NCBI GenBank assembly: GCA_029570835.1
Contig: JAKPTX010000227.1
Location: 1 to 49,655, forward strand
DNA length: 49,655 bases
Origin: Bacteroidota bacterium
GTDB lineage: Bacteria > Bacteroidota > Bacteroidia > Bacteroidales > WCHB1-69
Direction: 5' to 3'
Part shown: positions 34,670 through 43,820 of the stretch, one piece after another
Layout: each line of letters starts with the position of its first letter
How positions within the stretch are numbered: position 1 is the stretch's first letter
Notes under the pieces: model-generated
The model's input: only the letters and a program-made list of their open reading frames with translations
Told to the model about the DNA's origin: nothing
Databases searched by the model: none
Position numbers and translations under genes: made by a program

Positions 34670-35536
34670 ATGTCACAAAAAGCTCCTGATTATTTATTAA
34701 AAAAGAAGAATATAATTCTTTTTTTAATCTTTGTTGCTCTTTTTTCTGTGCTTTTTTTCAATATATACAAGCCTTTCAACTCCAGTTCCTGGACTCATAA
34801 TGGGAATAACAAAACTATCTACTTCTTTTTGTCCATTTTTTTTATATTCAGTGGAGTTATTATTTTAGCAATAAGTCGCATTATCATGTTTCAATATAAA
34901 AAGAGAAATTCTCTTTCGCTTACTACTTTTATGGTATGGATAGTAGGTGAGATTGTTGTTCTCTCTGTCATCTACAGTCTGTTTGCTCTCCATTTTTTTA
35001 CTAACAAAATTGACTTTTTCGATATTTTCCCCCAAACTCTACTTTACCTATTTTTGACTCTTTTAATTCCTTACATCGTATCTTGGCTTTATTTTGCACT
35101 ACAAGAGAAAAATTCAGCTATTGCCAAATTGATTGAAATGAATCGTTACATTGACGAAGAAAACTACGTCAATATTGCGAATGAAAAACACAATTTAATC
35201 CATTTTCATGATGAAAAAGGTACACTAAGGCTATCTATTAAATTTGGAAAATTATATTATATTGAAGCAGCTGACAATTACGTCAACATTTATTATGAAA
35301 ACAAGGGAAAAATCACCCGTTTTTTATTACGAAACAGCTTAAAAAATATTGAAGATCAATTTAAAGATTATCCCTTAACCCGTTGCCATCGATCCTATAT
35401 CATCAATGTTGATAAAATAAAGATTTTAAAAAAAGAGAAAGATGGCATCTATTTAGATTTTGATTTTGCTGATACTCCCATCATTCCCGTATCAAAAACA
35501 TATTCAGAAAATATAACAGAGATTTTTTACAAATAA
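34670..35536 (+). CDS. Membrane-anchored LytTR transcription regulator (paralogue 2)
   Basis: This 288-residue protein has four membrane segments (about 13-32, 46-70, 80-106, 110-134) and a C-terminal LytTR domain (about 185-288: LYYIEAADNYVNIYYENKG, RNSLKNIEDQF, RCHRSYIINVDKIKIL, IIPVSKTYSENI). It aligns end to end with the regulator at 31668. GNAT follows after 4 bp, and atoD-kal-kce continue on the same strand, so it probably begins that transcription unit and may control it. Confidence 0.85.
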   Translation: MSQKAPDYLLKKKNIILFLIFVALFSVLFFNIYKPFNSSSWTHNGNNKTIYFFLSIFFIFSGVIILAISRIIMFQYKKRNSLSLTTFMVWIVGEIVVLSVIYSLFALHFFTNKIDFFDIFPQTLLYLFLTLLIPYIVSWLYFALQEKNSAIAKLIEMNRYIDEENYVNIANEKHNLIHFHDEKGTLRLSIKFGKLYYIEAADNYVNIYYENKGKITRFLLRNSLKNIEDQFKDYPLTRCHRSYIINVDKIKILKKEKDGIYLDFDFADTPIIPVSKTYSENITEIFYK

Positions 35537-35540
35537 CCCT

Positions 35541-36026
35541 ATGAAAATCAGATTTGCAACAATAGAAGATATACCTACCATTTTAGATCTTATTCGCTCC
35601 ATTGCTGAATATGAAAAGCTTTTGGATCAAGTTGCAGCAACAGAGGATATCTTGAAAAAATCTCTCTTTGAATATAAAAGTGCTGAAGTTTTAATTGGTG
35701 AAGTAGATCATAAGCCTATTGGTTTTGCTCTTTTTTTCCATAACTTCTCTACTTTTACAGGTAAAAGAGGATTATATTTAGAAGATCTATTCATTATTCC
35801 CCAATATAGACATCAGGGTTATGGGAAACTTTTCTTTGCTAAACTGGCAGAAATTGCCATTCAAAGAGATTGCGGACGTATGGAATGGATCTGTTTGGAT
35901 TGGAATCAACCCTCTATAGATTTTTATAAAAATAAAATCAAAGCTATACCGTTAGATGAGTGGACCGTTTACAGAGTAACAGCTGAACAATTTCAAGATA
36001 TTATTCATGAATGTGAAAATAGATAA
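35541..36026 (+). CDS. GNAT family N-acetyltransferase
   Basis: This 161-residue protein has the acetyl-CoA binding motif A in LEDLFIIPQYRHQGYGKLFF (RxxGxG/A loop at RHQGYGK) and the C-terminal DWNQPSIDFYKN. It looks like the diamine/amino-acid acetyltransferase branch of the family, but the substrate cannot be assigned. It lies 4 bp after LytTR paralogue 2 and 45 bp before atoD. Confidence 0.85.
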   Translation: MKIRFATIEDIPTILDLIRSIAEYEKLLDQVAATEDILKKSLFEYKSAEVLIGEVDHKPIGFALFFHNFSTFTGKRGLYLEDLFIIPQYRHQGYGKLFFAKLAEIAIQRDCGRMEWICLDWNQPSIDFYKNKIKAIPLDEWTVYRVTAEQFQDIIHECENR

Positions 36027-36071
36027 AAAATTTATATATTTTATAGTAAAAACAAATCAAATATTTTAACA

Positions 36072-36725
36072 ATGAAAAAAGAAATTATCACACCCCAAGA
36101 AGCAATTAGTAAAATCAAAGATGGAATGACTTTAATGATCGGTGGTTTTCTAGGGGGAGGGTCTCCCGAAAATATCATTGATGCTTTAGTTGAGAGTAAT
36201 CTAAAAGATTTCACTATTATTGGTAACGACACCGGATTTCCGAATAAGGGAATCGGGAAATTAATAGCTGCAAAAAAAGTAAAAAAGGTGATCGTCTCCC
36301 ATATTGGAACCAATCCTCTTACTATTGAGCAATTAAACAATAAGGAGCTTGAAGTTGTTTTTGTACCTCAAGGAACATTGGCAGAACAAGTTCGATGCGG
36401 CGGGTCCGGTTTAGGAGGAATATTAACGCCAACAGGAGTTGGTACGGCAGTTGAAGAAGGAAAACAAAAAATTGAATTGGATGGCAAAACCTATCTTTTA
36501 GAAACTGCTCTTCGTGGAGATGTTGCATTAGTAGGAGCTTCTATTGCAGACCAATCAGGTAATTTAGTTCACAAAGGAACAACTCAAAACTTTAATCCTT
36601 TAATAGCCATGGCTTGTGACCTGGTGATTGCAGAAGCAGAAGAGATTGTTGAAACCGGAAATATTCCAATGGAACAAATTCACACACAAAATATCTTTGT
36701 TGACTTTATCGTTCAACGTAATTAA
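36072..36725 (+). CDS. atoD: CoA-transferase subunit alpha (AtoD-like)
   Basis: This 217-residue subunit matches the AtoD alpha class throughout: GMTLMIGGFLGGGSPENII, IGNDTGFPNKGIGKLI, VSHIGTNPLTIEQ, LVPQGTLAEQVRCGGSGLGG (here VFVPQGT), GTAVEEGKQ. The beta subunit, which carries the catalytic Glu, is not next to it or elsewhere in the window. In lysine fermentation a butyryl-CoA:acetoacetate CoA-transferase supplies the acetoacetyl-CoA step; association with kal and kce supports that role. It would need a beta partner encoded elsewhere. Confidence 0.9.
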   Translation: MKKEIITPQEAISKIKDGMTLMIGGFLGGGSPENIIDALVESNLKDFTIIGNDTGFPNKGIGKLIAAKKVKKVIVSHIGTNPLTIEQLNNKELEVVFVPQGTLAEQVRCGGSGLGGILTPTGVGTAVEEGKQKIELDGKTYLLETALRGDVALVGASIADQSGNLVHKGTTQNFNPLIAMACDLVIAEAEEIVETGNIPMEQIHTQNIFVDFIVQRN

Positions 36726-36746
36726 TAACCCTTTAAATCTATAAAA

Positions 36747-37136
36747 ATGGCAAAATCAATGATTAGACTACGCATGAGTTCTCAAGATGCGCATTATGGT
36801 GGAAATTTAGTTGATGGAGCAAAAATGCTTCAACTGTTTGGTGACGTTGCAACCGAACTGTTAATTATTCACGATGGTGATGAAGGACTTTTTGTGGCAT
36901 ACGATAGTGTAGAATTTTTAGTTCCGGTTTTTGCCGGTGACTTTATAGAAGCTACCGGTGAGATTGTTTCAGCCGGAAACAGTTCTAGAAAAATGACTTT
37001 TGAAGCTAGAAAAGTGATCGCTCCCAGAACTGATATCTCAGACTCTGCTGCCGATGTTCTGGCAGAACCCATTGTTGTATGCAGAGCATCCGGAACTTGC
37101 GTAGTTCCGAAAAAAAATCAAAGAATTCAACACTAA
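36747..37136 (+). CDS. kal: 3-aminobutyryl-CoA ammonia-lyase
   Basis: This 129-residue hotdog-fold protein ([30 protein letters not shown]) matches the Kal family, which removes ammonia from L-3-aminobutyryl-CoA to give crotonyl-CoA. This is the step right after Kce in lysine fermentation to butyrate and acetate. It lies between atoD (21 bp) and kce (20 bp), which strengthens the call. Confidence 0.9.
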   Translation: MAKSMIRLRMSSQDAHYGGNLVDGAKMLQLFGDVATELLIIHDGDEGLFVAYDSVEFLVPVFAGDFIEATGEIVSAGNSSRKMTFEARKVIAPRTDISDSAADVLAEPIVVCRASGTCVVPKKNQRIQH

Positions 37137-37156
37137 TATTAAGAAAAACAATTACT

Positions 37157-37984
37157 ATGGAAAAATTAATTATTACTGCCGCAATTTGTGGCGCTGAAGT
37201 ACTAAAAGAGCACAATCCTGCAGTTCCTTATACTATTGAAGAGTTAGTTCGTGAAGCTAAATCAGCTTATGATGCCGGCGCTTCAATTATCCACTTGCAT
37301 GTTCGCTGGGATGATGGAACTCCAACACAAGATAAAGGACGCTTTAAAGAAGCTATTGATGCAATCAAAAAAGAAATTCCGGATATCATTATTCAACCTT
37401 CGACAGGTGGTGCAGTAGGAATGACGGATGATGAAAGATTACAACCTACCGAATTGAAACCGGAAATGGCTACTTTAGACTGCGGAACTCTCAATTTTGG
37501 AGGAGATGAGATTTTTATCAATACAGAAAACACCATCAAATATTTTGGTAAACGAATGATTGAATTGGGAATCAAACCTGAAATAGAGGTTTTTGACAAA
37601 AGTATGATTGATATGGCTCTCAGACTGCATAAAAGAGGATTTATCCAATCCCCAATGCACTTTGACTTTGTAATGGGTGTAAATGGTGGAATTACCGGGG
37701 AACTAAGAGATTTTATCTTCCTGAGAGAAAGTATTCCGGCTGATGCTACCTACACAGTAGCCGGTATAGGACGATTTGAATTTCCACTGGCTGTAGCTGC
37801 AATCATTGATGGTGGACATGTCAGAGTTGGATTTGAGGATAATGTTTATTTATCTAAAGGTGTCTTGGCTAAATCTAATGGAGAATTAGTAGAAAAAGTT
37901 GTTCGTTTAGCTAAAGAATTTGGAAGAGAGATTGCTACTCCTGCTGAAGCAAGAGAAATTTTAGGATTGGCACCTCTATCATAA
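37157..37984 (+). CDS. kce: 3-keto-5-aminohexanoate cleavage enzyme
   Basis: ATG 37157 gives 275 residues, the usual Kce length; the longer frame overlaps kal. The enzyme condenses and cleaves 3-keto-5-aminohexanoate with acetyl-CoA to yield acetoacetate and L-3-aminobutyryl-CoA. The zinc-site residues known in the family are visible: Glu14 (CGAE), His46 and His48 (IIHLHVRWDDG) and Glu227 (VGFEDN). It is a TIM-barrel, cytoplasmic. It ends the transcription unit at a strong terminator. The other pathway genes (kamA, kamDE, kdd) are outside the window. Confidence 0.93.
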   Translation: MEKLIITAAICGAEVLKEHNPAVPYTIEELVREAKSAYDAGASIIHLHVRWDDGTPTQDKGRFKEAIDAIKKEIPDIIIQPSTGGAVGMTDDERLQPTELKPEMATLDCGTLNFGGDEIFINTENTIKYFGKRMIELGIKPEIEVFDKSMIDMALRLHKRGFIQSPMHFDFVMGVNGGITGELRDFIFLRESIPADATYTVAGIGRFEFPLAVAAIIDGGHVRVGFEDNVYLSKGVLAKSNGELVEKVVRLAKEFGREIATPAEAREILGLAPLS

Positions 37985-38002
37985 GTATTAGTTTCCTTTA
38001 AC

Positions 38003-38040
38003 AAAAAAATGGCTATTCTGATTTGAATAGCCATTTTTTT
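38003..38040. terminator. Bidirectional intrinsic terminator
   Basis: ATGGCTATTC and GAATAGCCAT pair perfectly around a six-base loop, with seven As before and seven Ts after. It serves kce and the convergent TPR gene. Confidence 0.9.
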
Positions 38041-38056
38041 ATACAAGCAACACCTG

Positions 38057-39298
38057 TTAATTTCCTCTTAGAAGAGCATTAAACCTCTCTTTTAATTCGT
38101 CATCTACCGGTAGACCGGACATCATCTTAAGTTTATAAAGTTGTCTAACCGTATGAATATCTTCTTTATTTAAATCATACGCTTTTTGATACCAATCGTG
38201 AGCTTGCAATAAAACGGCTTCCTTTTTAGCAATCAGTTCTTGTTGTAGTTTGATTTTCTCATCATTACTACGATTAGAAGTTCTTATCTCTTCTCTTTCC
38301 AGGTCAATATTGGCCGCTTCCTTTTGATAAAGGTCTGCCTTATAGGTGATAAAAGCAGCACTATTAGGATATTTTTCCAGATATTGATCAACAAACTCAC
38401 CTAGCTCTTTATCAGCATCAACAGTACTTAAGTACTCCATTAATTCAATAAATTTAGCTTCGTTTTCCTTGTCAACAGCGTGACTTTGAAGCATTTGTAA
38501 TGCATTTGCCTTGAGAGTTGAATCCTCTTTAGTGAGATACAGATAATTCAATTCCAATAATTGTATGTCATAATATGCAGGTAAAGTATCAGCTATCATT
38601 CTTTTTGCTTTTTTAATCACATCACCACATTTAGCTGTATCATTTTCAGAAAGGTAATATGAATACATATCACGGTAAACTGCAGGAGCTTTATTCTCTT
38701 TATAGTTGTACGCACGAATCAAATAAGTTTTATAATTCTCCAGATCTTGTTTAATCTTGTATATAATGTACAGATTATAATTGATTCTGAAAATATCAGC
38801 TTCATTTATCGGTTTCTTTTCAGTTTGAATACGATAGCATCTCAAAGCTATTTCATAAATTTCCAATGCTTTATCATAGTTCTCCTCATCAAAATATTTG
38901 TCCCCTAAAATCTCAACATCTCTCGCACATTCTCTTTGTCCTTCCATTGCACCAAACAGACCTCGCATCGGTTCTACATTTTTATCCATTTGAATTGCTT
39001 TGGCAAATGCTTCAACAACCTCAAGAATAATGTCGGGATTCTTAATTTTATACTTCGGATCTTTTGCTTTCAAATCTTGCTCATACAGGTAGTATCTCAC
39101 ATAGACGTTGGCTTTCATCAACCAAACTTTGGCACTTCCCTCATTTCCGGGCATACATCTCTTGTCGAATTGTGTTTTAGCCTTTCCTGGAGCATTTTGA
39201 TTAACAATTGTGTAATGAATATCATTCAAACAATCCTGTGCTAACAGTGAAGCAGTGAATAACATTAGCACGGCAAATAAACTCAATAATTTTTTCAT
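38057..39298 (-). CDS. Secreted tetratricopeptide-repeat protein (second of pair)
   Basis: This 413-residue protein has a signal peptide (cleavage likely after LLA, residue 20) and alpha-helical repeats of TPR type, including YFDEENYDKALEIYEIALRCY and AAFITYKADLYQKEA. It is likely periplasmic and would mediate protein contacts. It lies 24 bp after another TPR gene and downstream of gyrA; TPR proteins after gyrA are common in Bacteroidetes. No catalytic motif is seen and the function is unknown. Confidence 0.75.
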   Translation of the reverse strand: MKKLLSLFAVLMLFTASLLAQDCLNDIHYTIVNQNAPGKAKTQFDKRCMPGNEGSAKVWLMKANVYVRYYLYEQDLKAKDPKYKIKNPDIILEVVEAFAKAIQMDKNVEPMRGLFGAMEGQRECARDVEILGDKYFDEENYDKALEIYEIALRCYRIQTEKKPINEADIFRINYNLYIIYKIKQDLENYKTYLIRAYNYKENKAPAVYRDMYSYYLSENDTAKCGDVIKKAKRMIADTLPAYYDIQLLELNYLYLTKEDSTLKANALQMLQSHAVDKENEAKFIELMEYLSTVDADKELGEFVDQYLEKYPNSAAFITYKADLYQKEAANIDLEREEIRTSNRSNDEKIKLQQELIAKKEAVLLQAHDWYQKAYDLNKEDIHTVRQLYKLKMMSGLPVDDELKERFNALLRGN

Positions 39299-39322
39299 GT
39301 TTTCAAATATTTGTCAATAATA

Positions 39323-40507
39323 TTATTTATTTTCTAAACTTTCGATCTTTTTTACAATGTCATCATACTTGGGTGAATCATTCCTCCCATATATAGACCT
39401 TAAAATATTCAAAACGTTTAAATCATCAGGATCTTTCAAGATTACCTTCTCGAAATAAAATTCAGCCTCTGCAAGAAGATCCTTAGATTCTTTTTTTATT
39501 TTGGTAATCTCCTCCATTTCGGTTGAATAATCCATTTCATTATACTCTTTGAATTTATTTTCAGATAAATAGTAATAACAAACACCCAAGTTATAAAGTA
39601 TAATATAATTTTCTTTATCGTACTGGAGTGCCCGAATTAAATAAGACTTTGCATCATCATATTCTTCCAGTTGGATGTAGAAATTAGCTACATTAACCAG
39701 TAGGTCAGGATTTCCATAAATCGAAGCAGGAACCTCTTTAAGCATTTTTTTTACTCTTACAGTATCCTTTTTAAAAAAGTAGTAATCTATTTCAGCCAAG
39801 TAAAGAGCCGGGTCTTGAGTTTCGATTTGTTTCATTTTTTCGAACAATTGATCACTCTTTTCCGGAGTACCTTCAATTTTATATAACTCCATCAGACGCA
39901 AAAAAAGATTAGGATTTTGTGATCCATCATGGAGAGCTTTTTCATAAAAAGAGAGTGCTTTGGCATCCTTTAAATTTTCTAATGTGTAAGCATAATAAAA
40001 GTACAACTCACCATGTAAAGGCAAATCAGGTATTTTTAACTCGTAGCAATAGATCGCCTTTTCCAATACGTTTTTTGCCGATTGAAACCTTTCCGATATT
40101 AGCTCGTCCACACCATATACGTACAGTAATCCATACAAAGATGGGAGTGCCACATCCGGTGTCAAAATATTATATGCATCAATCTGCCTATCCATAGATT
40201 GAGTTTTTATAAAAGCATCATAAGCTTGAACCGGTGCATCAGGAAATCGGATTAAATAGCGTTCATCCTCTCTTTTTTTCTCATACTCATGATTTGCCAG
40301 ATAAAGATAAATATTCCCTTTATACAAGTAGGTCAATGCTTTTTTTGAAAGTTTTGGATCATTGACACAGATGTCTATTAATTCTTTGGCTTCAAAATAA
40401 TCTCCATTAGCAAAAGCATTATAAGCTCTGTTCAATGACGGCTTTTGCGCCATTGTTGTACACAAAGAAAAAATAAATAAAGAAAGAATGACTAATTTAT
40501 TCCTCAT
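39323..40507 (-). CDS. Secreted tetratricopeptide-repeat protein (first of pair)
   Basis: This 394-residue protein has a signal peptide (MRNKLVILSLFIFSLCTTMAQ) and several TPR units, such as FANGDYFEAKELIDICVNDP and DAKSYLIRALQYDKENYIILYNLGVCYY. It probably acts in the periplasm as a scaffold. It is 12 bp downstream of gyrA and 24 bp before the second TPR gene, so the three are likely one operon. Function unknown. Confidence 0.8.
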   Translation of the reverse strand: MRNKLVILSLFIFSLCTTMAQKPSLNRAYNAFANGDYFEAKELIDICVNDPKLSKKALTYLYKGNIYLYLANHEYEKKREDERYLIRFPDAPVQAYDAFIKTQSMDRQIDAYNILTPDVALPSLYGLLYVYGVDELISERFQSAKNVLEKAIYCYELKIPDLPLHGELYFYYAYTLENLKDAKALSFYEKALHDGSQNPNLFLRLMELYKIEGTPEKSDQLFEKMKQIETQDPALYLAEIDYYFFKKDTVRVKKMLKEVPASIYGNPDLLVNVANFYIQLEEYDDAKSYLIRALQYDKENYIILYNLGVCYYYLSENKFKEYNEMDYSTEMEEITKIKKESKDLLAEAEFYFEKVILKDPDDLNVLNILRSIYGRNDSPKYDDIVKKIESLENK

Positions 40508-40519
40508 AATTTTAGTGTT

Positions 40520-43069
40520 TTATTCATTTTCTGAATTTGAATCGGTTTCATCGTTCTCTGTATTTTCAACCGAATCCATATTTTCAGTTGCATCCGTTAT
40601 TGTACCATTTTCCTCTTCATCTTCATCATCTTCTCTTGGAACTTGTGATACAGCAGCTATGATATCCTCCTCATTCAGATTGATTAATTTAACTCCTTGA
40701 GTAGCTCTACCCATGACTCTTAACTGATCAACATGGAGACGAATAGCAATACCGGAACGATTAATAATCATTAAGTCATCCTCATCAGTAACATTCTTAA
40801 TTGCTATTAAGCCGCCTGTTTTCTCAGTAATGCTGATTGTTTTGACACCCTTCCCTCCCCTATTGGTAGCTCTATAATCTTCCAATGGAGATCTTTTACC
40901 ATAACCATTCTCTGAAACAACCAAAATATCATACTGATCATTATCAACACAAATCATTCCAACTACATAGTCGTCAGGATGCCCCAAAGTTATTCCTTTC
41001 ACTCCCATAGCATTTCTTCCCATTGGTCTAACGGTTTTTTCACTAAATCTGATGGCTTTACCGGAATGGATGGCCATCATAATTTCACTATTTCCATTAG
41101 TCAATTTAGCCTCCAACAAATGATCATCATCTTTAATAGTAATAGCAATGATTCCATTTTGTCTTGGTCTGGAATAAGCTTCTAAGGATGTCTTTTTAAT
41201 GATTCCTTTTTCTGAGCATAAGATAATGTAGTTATTGTTAATATAGTCCGTATCAGACAAATTATCAACATTGATGACCGCCCTAATCTTATCATCAGAC
41301 TCTATATTAATTAAATTTTGAATCGCTCTACCCTTTGATGTTTTGCTTCCTTCCGGAATCTCAAAGACTCTTAACCAGAAACATTTTCCTTTTTCCGTAA
41401 AGAAAAGAAGGTAGTTATGATTTGTTGCAATATAAAGATGTTCTATAAAATCTTCATCACGAGAGGCTGATGCTTTAGATCCTTTACCTCCTCTATGTTG
41501 CACCCTATACTCTGAAAGCAACGTTCTCTTGATATATCCTAAATGAGAAATTGTGATCACCACCTCATCGTCAGCAATAGTATCTTCAATTCTAAAATCT
41601 GAAGCGGAGTATTCAATTCTGGATTTTCTTTCATCTCCGTACTTGAGTTTCATCTCCAATGTTTCCTCTTTAATGATCTCTTTTCTCAACTGTTCATCTG
41701 ACAACACTTGCTCAAGGTATGTGATTTTTTTGATCAACTCATCATATTCAGCTTGTAGTCTATCTCTTTCCAATCCTACGAGCTGTCTCAATCTCATTTC
41801 AACTATAGCCGATGCCTGTTTTTCACTGAAATCATACTTTGCCATTAATTCCTGTACAGCATCTGCAACAGTCTTGGAAGCTCTAATTAGGGCAATAATT
41901 TCGTCGATGATATCCAATGCTTTCAATAACCCTTCAAGAATATGCGCTCTTTCTTTCGCTTTTCGTAGTTCAAATTGTGATCTCCGGATCACCACTTCCA
42001 TTCTGTGTTTCACAAACTCTGCTATCAAATCCTTCAAATTCAAGGAAACAGGTCTCCCGCCAACTAAAGCAATATTATTAACACTAAATGAGGATTGAAG
42101 TGCAGTATATTGGTACAATTTATTCAATACCACATTGGGTACTGCATCCTTTTTTAATTCATAGATAATTTTAGTACCATTCTTATCACTAGATAGATTT
42201 TCAATATTGGAAATACCATCAATTTTATCCTCTCTGATCAACTCCACTGTCCTTCTAATCATGTCAGAGGGATTAGTAAGATAGGGCAATGTTGTAACTG
42301 TAATCGTTGTTCTGTTAGAATCTTCATCAATAGTAGCATCACCTCTCATCACAACTCTGCCTCTACCCGTTTCAAAGGCTTCCCGTACTCCGTCATAGCC
42401 ATAAATTACACAGGAGGTTGGAAAATCTGGTGCTTTAACATACTCCATCAATTCAGGGATAGTAATATCCTGGTTATCCACATAAGCAACAATTCCATCA
42501 CACACTTCCGAAAGATTATGAGGAGGCATATTAGTAGCCATCCCCACTGCAATTCCTGACGAACCATTAATCAAAAGACTAGGTATTTTTGAAGGTAATA
42601 CTGTAGGTTCTTGCAATGAATCATCAAAGTTATTGGAAAAATCTACTGTTTCCTTCTCAATATCCACCAACATCTCTTCCGCAATCTTTCTCATTCTTGC
42701 TTCAGTATAACGCATAGCCGCCGGACTATCCCCATCGACGGAACCAAAGTTTCCCTGTCCGTCAATAAAAGGATATCTCAACGACCAATGTTGTGCCATT
42801 CTCACCATTGAGTCATAAACGGCAGTATCCCCATGAGGGTGATACTTTCCTAATACATCCCCGACAATTCTTGCAGATTTTTTGTGTGGTTTTCCTGAAG
42901 TTATACCCAGATCCCACATTGCATATAGTATTCTTCTGTGTACCGGTTTCAATCCATCACGAACATCAGGTAAAGCACGAGACACAATTACCGACATAGA
43001 GTAGTCAATATAAGCTGACTTCATCTGATCCTCGATATTTACCTGAATAATTTTTTCTCCTTCTTCCAT
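40520..43069 (-). CDS. gyrA: DNA gyrase subunit A
   Basis: This 849-residue subunit cuts and rejoins DNA while gyrase introduces negative supercoils. The catalytic Tyr is Tyr121 in [10 protein letters not shown]. The quinolone-resistance region is [12 protein letters not shown] (Thr82 where E. coli has Ser83; Asp86 where E. coli has Asp87). The six-blade C-terminal domain has the GyrA box QHRGGKG, which separates it from ParC, and ends in an acidic tail. It has a TATCTTTG element 71 nt upstream and is followed by two TPR genes. Confidence 0.96.
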   Translation of the reverse strand: MEEGEKIIQVNIEDQMKSAYIDYSMSVIVSRALPDVRDGLKPVHRRILYAMWDLGITSGKPHKKSARIVGDVLGKYHPHGDTAVYDSMVRMAQHWSLRYPFIDGQGNFGSVDGDSPAAMRYTEARMRKIAEEMLVDIEKETVDFSNNFDDSLQEPTVLPSKIPSLLINGSSGIAVGMATNMPPHNLSEVCDGIVAYVDNQDITIPELMEYVKAPDFPTSCVIYGYDGVREAFETGRGRVVMRGDATIDEDSNRTTITVTTLPYLTNPSDMIRRTVELIREDKIDGISNIENLSSDKNGTKIIYELKKDAVPNVVLNKLYQYTALQSSFSVNNIALVGGRPVSLNLKDLIAEFVKHRMEVVIRRSQFELRKAKERAHILEGLLKALDIIDEIIALIRASKTVADAVQELMAKYDFSEKQASAIVEMRLRQLVGLERDRLQAEYDELIKKITYLEQVLSDEQLRKEIIKEETLEMKLKYGDERKSRIEYSASDFRIEDTIADDEVVITISHLGYIKRTLLSEYRVQHRGGKGSKASASRDEDFIEHLYIATNHNYLLFFTEKGKCFWLRVFEIPEGSKTSKGRAIQNLINIESDDKIRAVINVDNLSDTDYINNNYIILCSEKGIIKKTSLEAYSRPRQNGIIAITIKDDDHLLEAKLTNGNSEIMMAIHSGKAIRFSEKTVRPMGRNAMGVKGITLGHPDDYVVGMICVDNDQYDILVVSENGYGKRSPLEDYRATNRGGKGVKTISITEKTGGLIAIKNVTDEDDLMIINRSGIAIRLHVDQLRVMGRATQGVKLINLNEEDIIAAVSQVPREDDEDEEENGTITDATENMDSVENTENDETDSNSENE

Positions 43070-43140
43070 GTTTTTGTTTAGTTGTTGATATAATTAACGT
43101 ATTCTCTTTCAGTTACTTTATCATTCAATGAATGAACCTA

Positions 43141-43148
43141 CAAAGATA
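43141..43148 (-). promoter_or_regulatory. Bacteroidetes -7 element for gyrA
   Basis: On the minus strand this reads TATCTTTG, 71 nt before the gyrA ATG. Confidence 0.55.
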
Positions 43149-43241
43149 CGATTTTTTTCATTAGGAAAGAAAGTTATTATGTAAAAAAAACTTCCTTCCC
43201 CCCCTTATTTTTTATTTCTAAAGTAGATTAGTAACTCAATA

Positions 43242-43619
43242 CTATTTCATTGCAATGGTTTCGATTTCAACCAAAGCTCCCGCTGGCAAATCTTTCACGG
43301 CAAACGCAGCTCTAGCCGGTGAATTTTCTTTATAATAGTTCCCATACACTTCATTCATAGCTTTAAAGTTAGCTATATCACTAAGTAAACATGTTGATTT
43401 TACCACATCCTGAAATGTATAACCAGCAGCTTCAAGAATCGCAGCAATATTTCGCATAACCTGTTCGGTTTGCTCTACTATACCTCCTTCGACAATTTTG
43501 CCTGTAGTCGGATCAACAGGTATTTGACCTGATATGTATAAAGTTCCATTCATTTCAATAGCCTGGCTATAGGGTCCAATAGCTTGAGGAGCGTTAGGTG
43601 TACTAATTATTTTTTTCAT
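43242..43619 (-). CDS. ridA: RidA family 2-iminobutanoate/2-iminopropanoate deaminase
   Basis: This 125-residue cytoplasmic enzyme hydrolyses reactive enamine/imine products of amino-acid metabolism. It has TPNAPQAIGPYSQAI, LYISGQIPVDPTTG, NEVYGNYYKENSPARAAFAVKDLPAGALVEIE with the conserved Arg. Length and motifs match RidA closely. It is a monocistronic gene with a -7 element 29 nt upstream. Confidence 0.95.
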   Translation of the reverse strand: MKKIISTPNAPQAIGPYSQAIEMNGTLYISGQIPVDPTTGKIVEGGIVEQTEQVMRNIAAILEAAGYTFQDVVKSTCLLSDIANFKAMNEVYGNYYKENSPARAAFAVKDLPAGALVEIETIAMK

Positions 43620-43648
43620 TTTACCTATTTATTAAATTTTACAATCTG

Positions 43649-43656
43649 CAAAATTA
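43649..43656 (-). promoter_or_regulatory. Bacteroidetes -7 element for ridA
   Basis: On the minus strand this reads TAATTTTG, 29 nt before the ridA ATG. Confidence 0.5.
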
Positions 43657-43754
43657 TGAAAAAAAATTTTCATATTGGTCACAAAGTAAAAAATAATGTC
43701 TTATCTTTTTGTGATTTATTTCATTTTATTAACTTTTATTATCAAATTTTTATT

Positions 43755-43762
43755 TACTTTTG
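43755..43762 (+). promoter_or_regulatory. Bacteroidetes -7 element for the Omp28-like T9SS cargo gene
   Basis: TACTTTTG, 58 nt upstream of the ATG at 43821. Confidence 0.5.
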
Positions 43763-43820
43763 CGCCGATTCTTAATCCTTATAATTTTAGATTAGATTTA
43801 AAAACCAATTTTGTTAATTT

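Noticed and set aside
36072-36725. Beta subunit (AtoA) of the CoA-transferase
   Set aside because: The N-terminal GGFLGGGSP, the SHIGTNP stretch and RCGGSGLGG are alpha-class; the beta-class Glu motif is absent.
37079-37156. N-terminal extension of kce
   Set aside because: It overlaps kal and lengthens the protein past the family norm; the zinc-site numbering (Glu14, His46, His48) fits ATG 37157.
41553-42098. 181-residue plus-strand frame within gyrA
   Set aside because: It is antisense to a highly conserved part of gyrA and has low-complexity Ser-rich composition typical of shadow frames.
40520-43069. Topoisomerase IV subunit ParC
   Set aside because: The GyrA box (QHRGGKG) and full-length C-terminal domain point to gyrase.
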